Below are positions 63,601 through 64,000 of a DNA stretch of 64,000 nucleotides, piece after piece. The DNA is from DATAJX01 sp036261915. GTDB lineage: Bacteria > Pseudomonadota > Alphaproteobacteria > UBA2136 > UBA6156. The position numbers and the translations under genes were made by a program. Positions within the stretch are counted from its first letter, which is position 1. The number at the start of each line of letters is the position of its first letter. The notes under the pieces are model-generated. The model searched no databases. It worked only from the letters and a program-made list of their open reading frames with translations, and was not told where the DNA came from. Location: assembly GCA_036261915.1 (NCBI GenBank), contig DATAJX010000004.1:155061-219060 (forward strand). Direction: 5' to 3'.

Positions 63601-64000
63601 GCCCCATACATCCAGCCCCCATGCCTGGGAATTGTCATTTGAACGGGTGAGGCCAAGTTGCCCGCCTTCGTAGGCAGTATCGGTTCTACCTATAATTAAA
63701 TTCGAACCTCCCCCAAATGTCGTTGTGCCGATACTCATCTGCCCGCTGGCATAAACGGTGGTGAAGCTGGCCTGGTTGGAAGTGGTGCTGATCCCCACCG
63801 CGGCAAAGATACCGCCCGGGCTGTACCAGCCGGTGGTATTACCGGCCGAAGTAAAGCTCACATAGCCGGTGTTGTTGTTGGCATAAACAGCGGTGGTGCC
63901 GCTCACAATGCGGTCGCTGCTGCCGGCGGTCACGCCGGTCAGGCCCGAACCGTCACCCACAAAACTACCGTAGATGCTCGTACCCGAAATATAACGCCCG
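60679..64000 (-). CDS. Giant repeat fibre protein (partial, 5' end outside window)
   Basis: At least 1100 residues, reading in from the right edge. The frame is open to 64000 without a convincing start, so the N terminus is missing. Connectors match the S74 fibre gene (GDGSGLTGVTAGSSDRIVSG, SGTVSATYGYFKYISATNGL). Residues coded at about 61400-62300 form a YadA-head-like solenoid with units such as AIGQNAGKANSGSG and AVGSNAGKNNTGSG. The C terminus carries no S74 domain; it ends in IGCTSGDYGTMRYNGTSGKP-QICLNR, a version of the two-Cys module. First visible gene of the fibre operon. Confidence 0.8.
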   Translation of the reverse strand, partial: GRYISGTSIYGSFVGDGSGLTGVTAGSSDRIVSGTTAVYANNNTGYVSFTSAGNTTGWYSPGGIFAAVGISTTSNQASFTTVYASGQMSIGTTTFGGGSNLIIGRTDTAYEGGQLGLTRSNDNSQAWGLDVWGAGNDTIFRVINLASSTAPFIIANNDFVGIGTLSPTAKLEVNGTVSATNFVGDGSGLTNLSVSGDRITSGTTTALVNSATTYISLSTGATTWGYLSSATSYLPTLTAALVSSTVNGTVSATYGNFRYLSATTLNVSGTAYVSDLIVMGSAGGAGMNLSTDWYDITNVPTVLQNISNSTGSVTVSTIAANTVSTNMVNATGPTGTVSGTYGYFRYISGTAINGTFTGDGSGLTGVTAGSSDRIVSGTTAVYANNNTGYVSFTSAGNTTGWYSPAGIFAAVGISTTSNQASFTTVYAVGLATLTNGISLTGNLTGATLISTTSGGTVSATNVNGNTATFNTLTANSIGAGNINASGQITATAVGANLISATAATGTVSATYGYFKYISATNGLSVNLSETIAINDLKDASSTVASGNMFLGSGGGNAIDGGLYNTTVGIGTGANMTSGNSNVALGYQALNAAGSASGNVAIGYRALADMSYDFDNSIAIGNQAASGSNEDVIAVGYQAAYNNSGSQVIAIGQNAAFENIQNNLVVMGKEAGYQNQGYGLMAIGQNAGKANSGSGGMFIGDSAGQNNTGSSVMGIGSQALMGNTGSGNMAVGSNAGKNNTGSGIMMFGNNAGTENAGFGNLLVGEYAGYQNTGSGVSAFGGNAASSNSGNSLVAVGNGAASNNYGSNITAIGNSAAGSNLSDELTALGYYAGNANSGTTVTAVGTNAGKNNIYSNVTLLGANTSATANNQVVLGDTAITVVSTSGVYNGAGLSATGITGTVSATYGYFKYISATNGLGGGGSGDRITSGTTNAIANSATTYISLTTGATTWGYLSSGTSYIPTLTAALVSTTSGGTVSATYGNFRYLSATTLNVSGTAYVSDLIVMGTATGAGLDPVISISSSAAGANTQIQFNDNGELGASSGLTYTSGTGVLFTGTISTTSAYLTTISTSLVKLNSPTAIGCTSGDYGTMRYNGTSGKPQICLNR
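60983..61062 (-). repeat. Long exact repeat, copy 1 (partner 63161-63240)
   Basis: 80 bases identical to 63161-63240, offset 2178 bp (726 codons), in frame within the giant fibre gene. It encodes NFRYLSATTLNVSGTAYVSD and neighbours. Confidence 0.8.
63161..63240 (-). repeat. Long exact repeat, copy 2 (partner 60983-61062)
   Basis: See copy 1. A further similar pair occurs at about 62719-62960 and 63748-63990, offset 1029 bp (343 codons). Confidence 0.8.

Noticed and set aside
53510..64000. A prophage tail module
   Set aside because: S74 and fibre repeats occur in phages, but signal peptides on three genes and absence of other phage genes argue for a cellular surface system. The part beyond 64000 cannot be seen.

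Overview
The window reads as chromosome of a GC-rich Alphaproteobacterium. Supporting markers are a Usg-family protein, a CrcB / dnaG / rpoD block, a flgF-flgG-flgA-flgH basal-body operon behind a sigma-54-type promoter, a DUF1636 protein and alphaproteobacterial-style 23S ends. The species cannot be named from sequence alone. The mixture of type IVb-like secretin genes, large surface-fibre genes and rRNA genes without a linked 16S suggests a deep or unusual lineage. That placement is inference.

Layout. 1-4200: the 5' part of glmU (cut by the left edge), a DUF1294 membrane protein, then a DotD/TcpQ-like protein, a lipoprotein secretin and an L,D-transpeptidase. 4239-8986: rpsD, three unrecognised genes with private terminators, and uvrB. 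9001-10400: an AT-rich pair (XRE regulator plus unknown protein) whose promoter contains a palindromic operator, then small ORFs. 10400-11160: an intergenic stretch with a candidate structured RNA. 11160-21040: YceI protein, DUF1636, PgeF, MidA, Lgt, a lysozyme-like gene with mixed base composition, an IMP dehydrogenase without CBS domains, a surface-antigen-like protein and pirin. 21183-22711: ABC-2 exporter. 22863-23142: tRNA-Ala(TGC) with a partial copy of its 3' end and terminator.

23161-27429: three small secreted proteins, divergent from an autotransporter. 27547: Usg. 28282-31271: 23S and 5S rRNA under their own promoter and boxA, with no 16S rRNA or tRNA in the operon. 31342-42648: Kup potassium transporter, two SIMPL proteins, flgFGAH, a degenerate GGDEF protein and a PAS/GGDEF/EAL protein. 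42712-53456: housekeeping genes mutL, a CDF exporter, rsmD, a pseudouridine synthase, a class-I amidotransferase, tadA, a TsaC-like gene, greA, crcB, dnaG and rpoD.

53510-64000 (running off the right edge) is the most distinctive part. It is a four-gene operon for surface or extracellular fibres: a giant YadA-head-like repeat protein, a BNR-type beta-propeller protein, a glycine-rich protein, and a 1474-residue repeat protein ending in an S74 intramolecular chaperone. Three of the four carry the same two-cysteine module (C...CdGtxW), and the glycine-rich domain recurs in the secreted trio at 23-25 kb. The two loci probably belong to one surface system. No CRISPR array, insertion sequence, integrase or complete prophage is visible.
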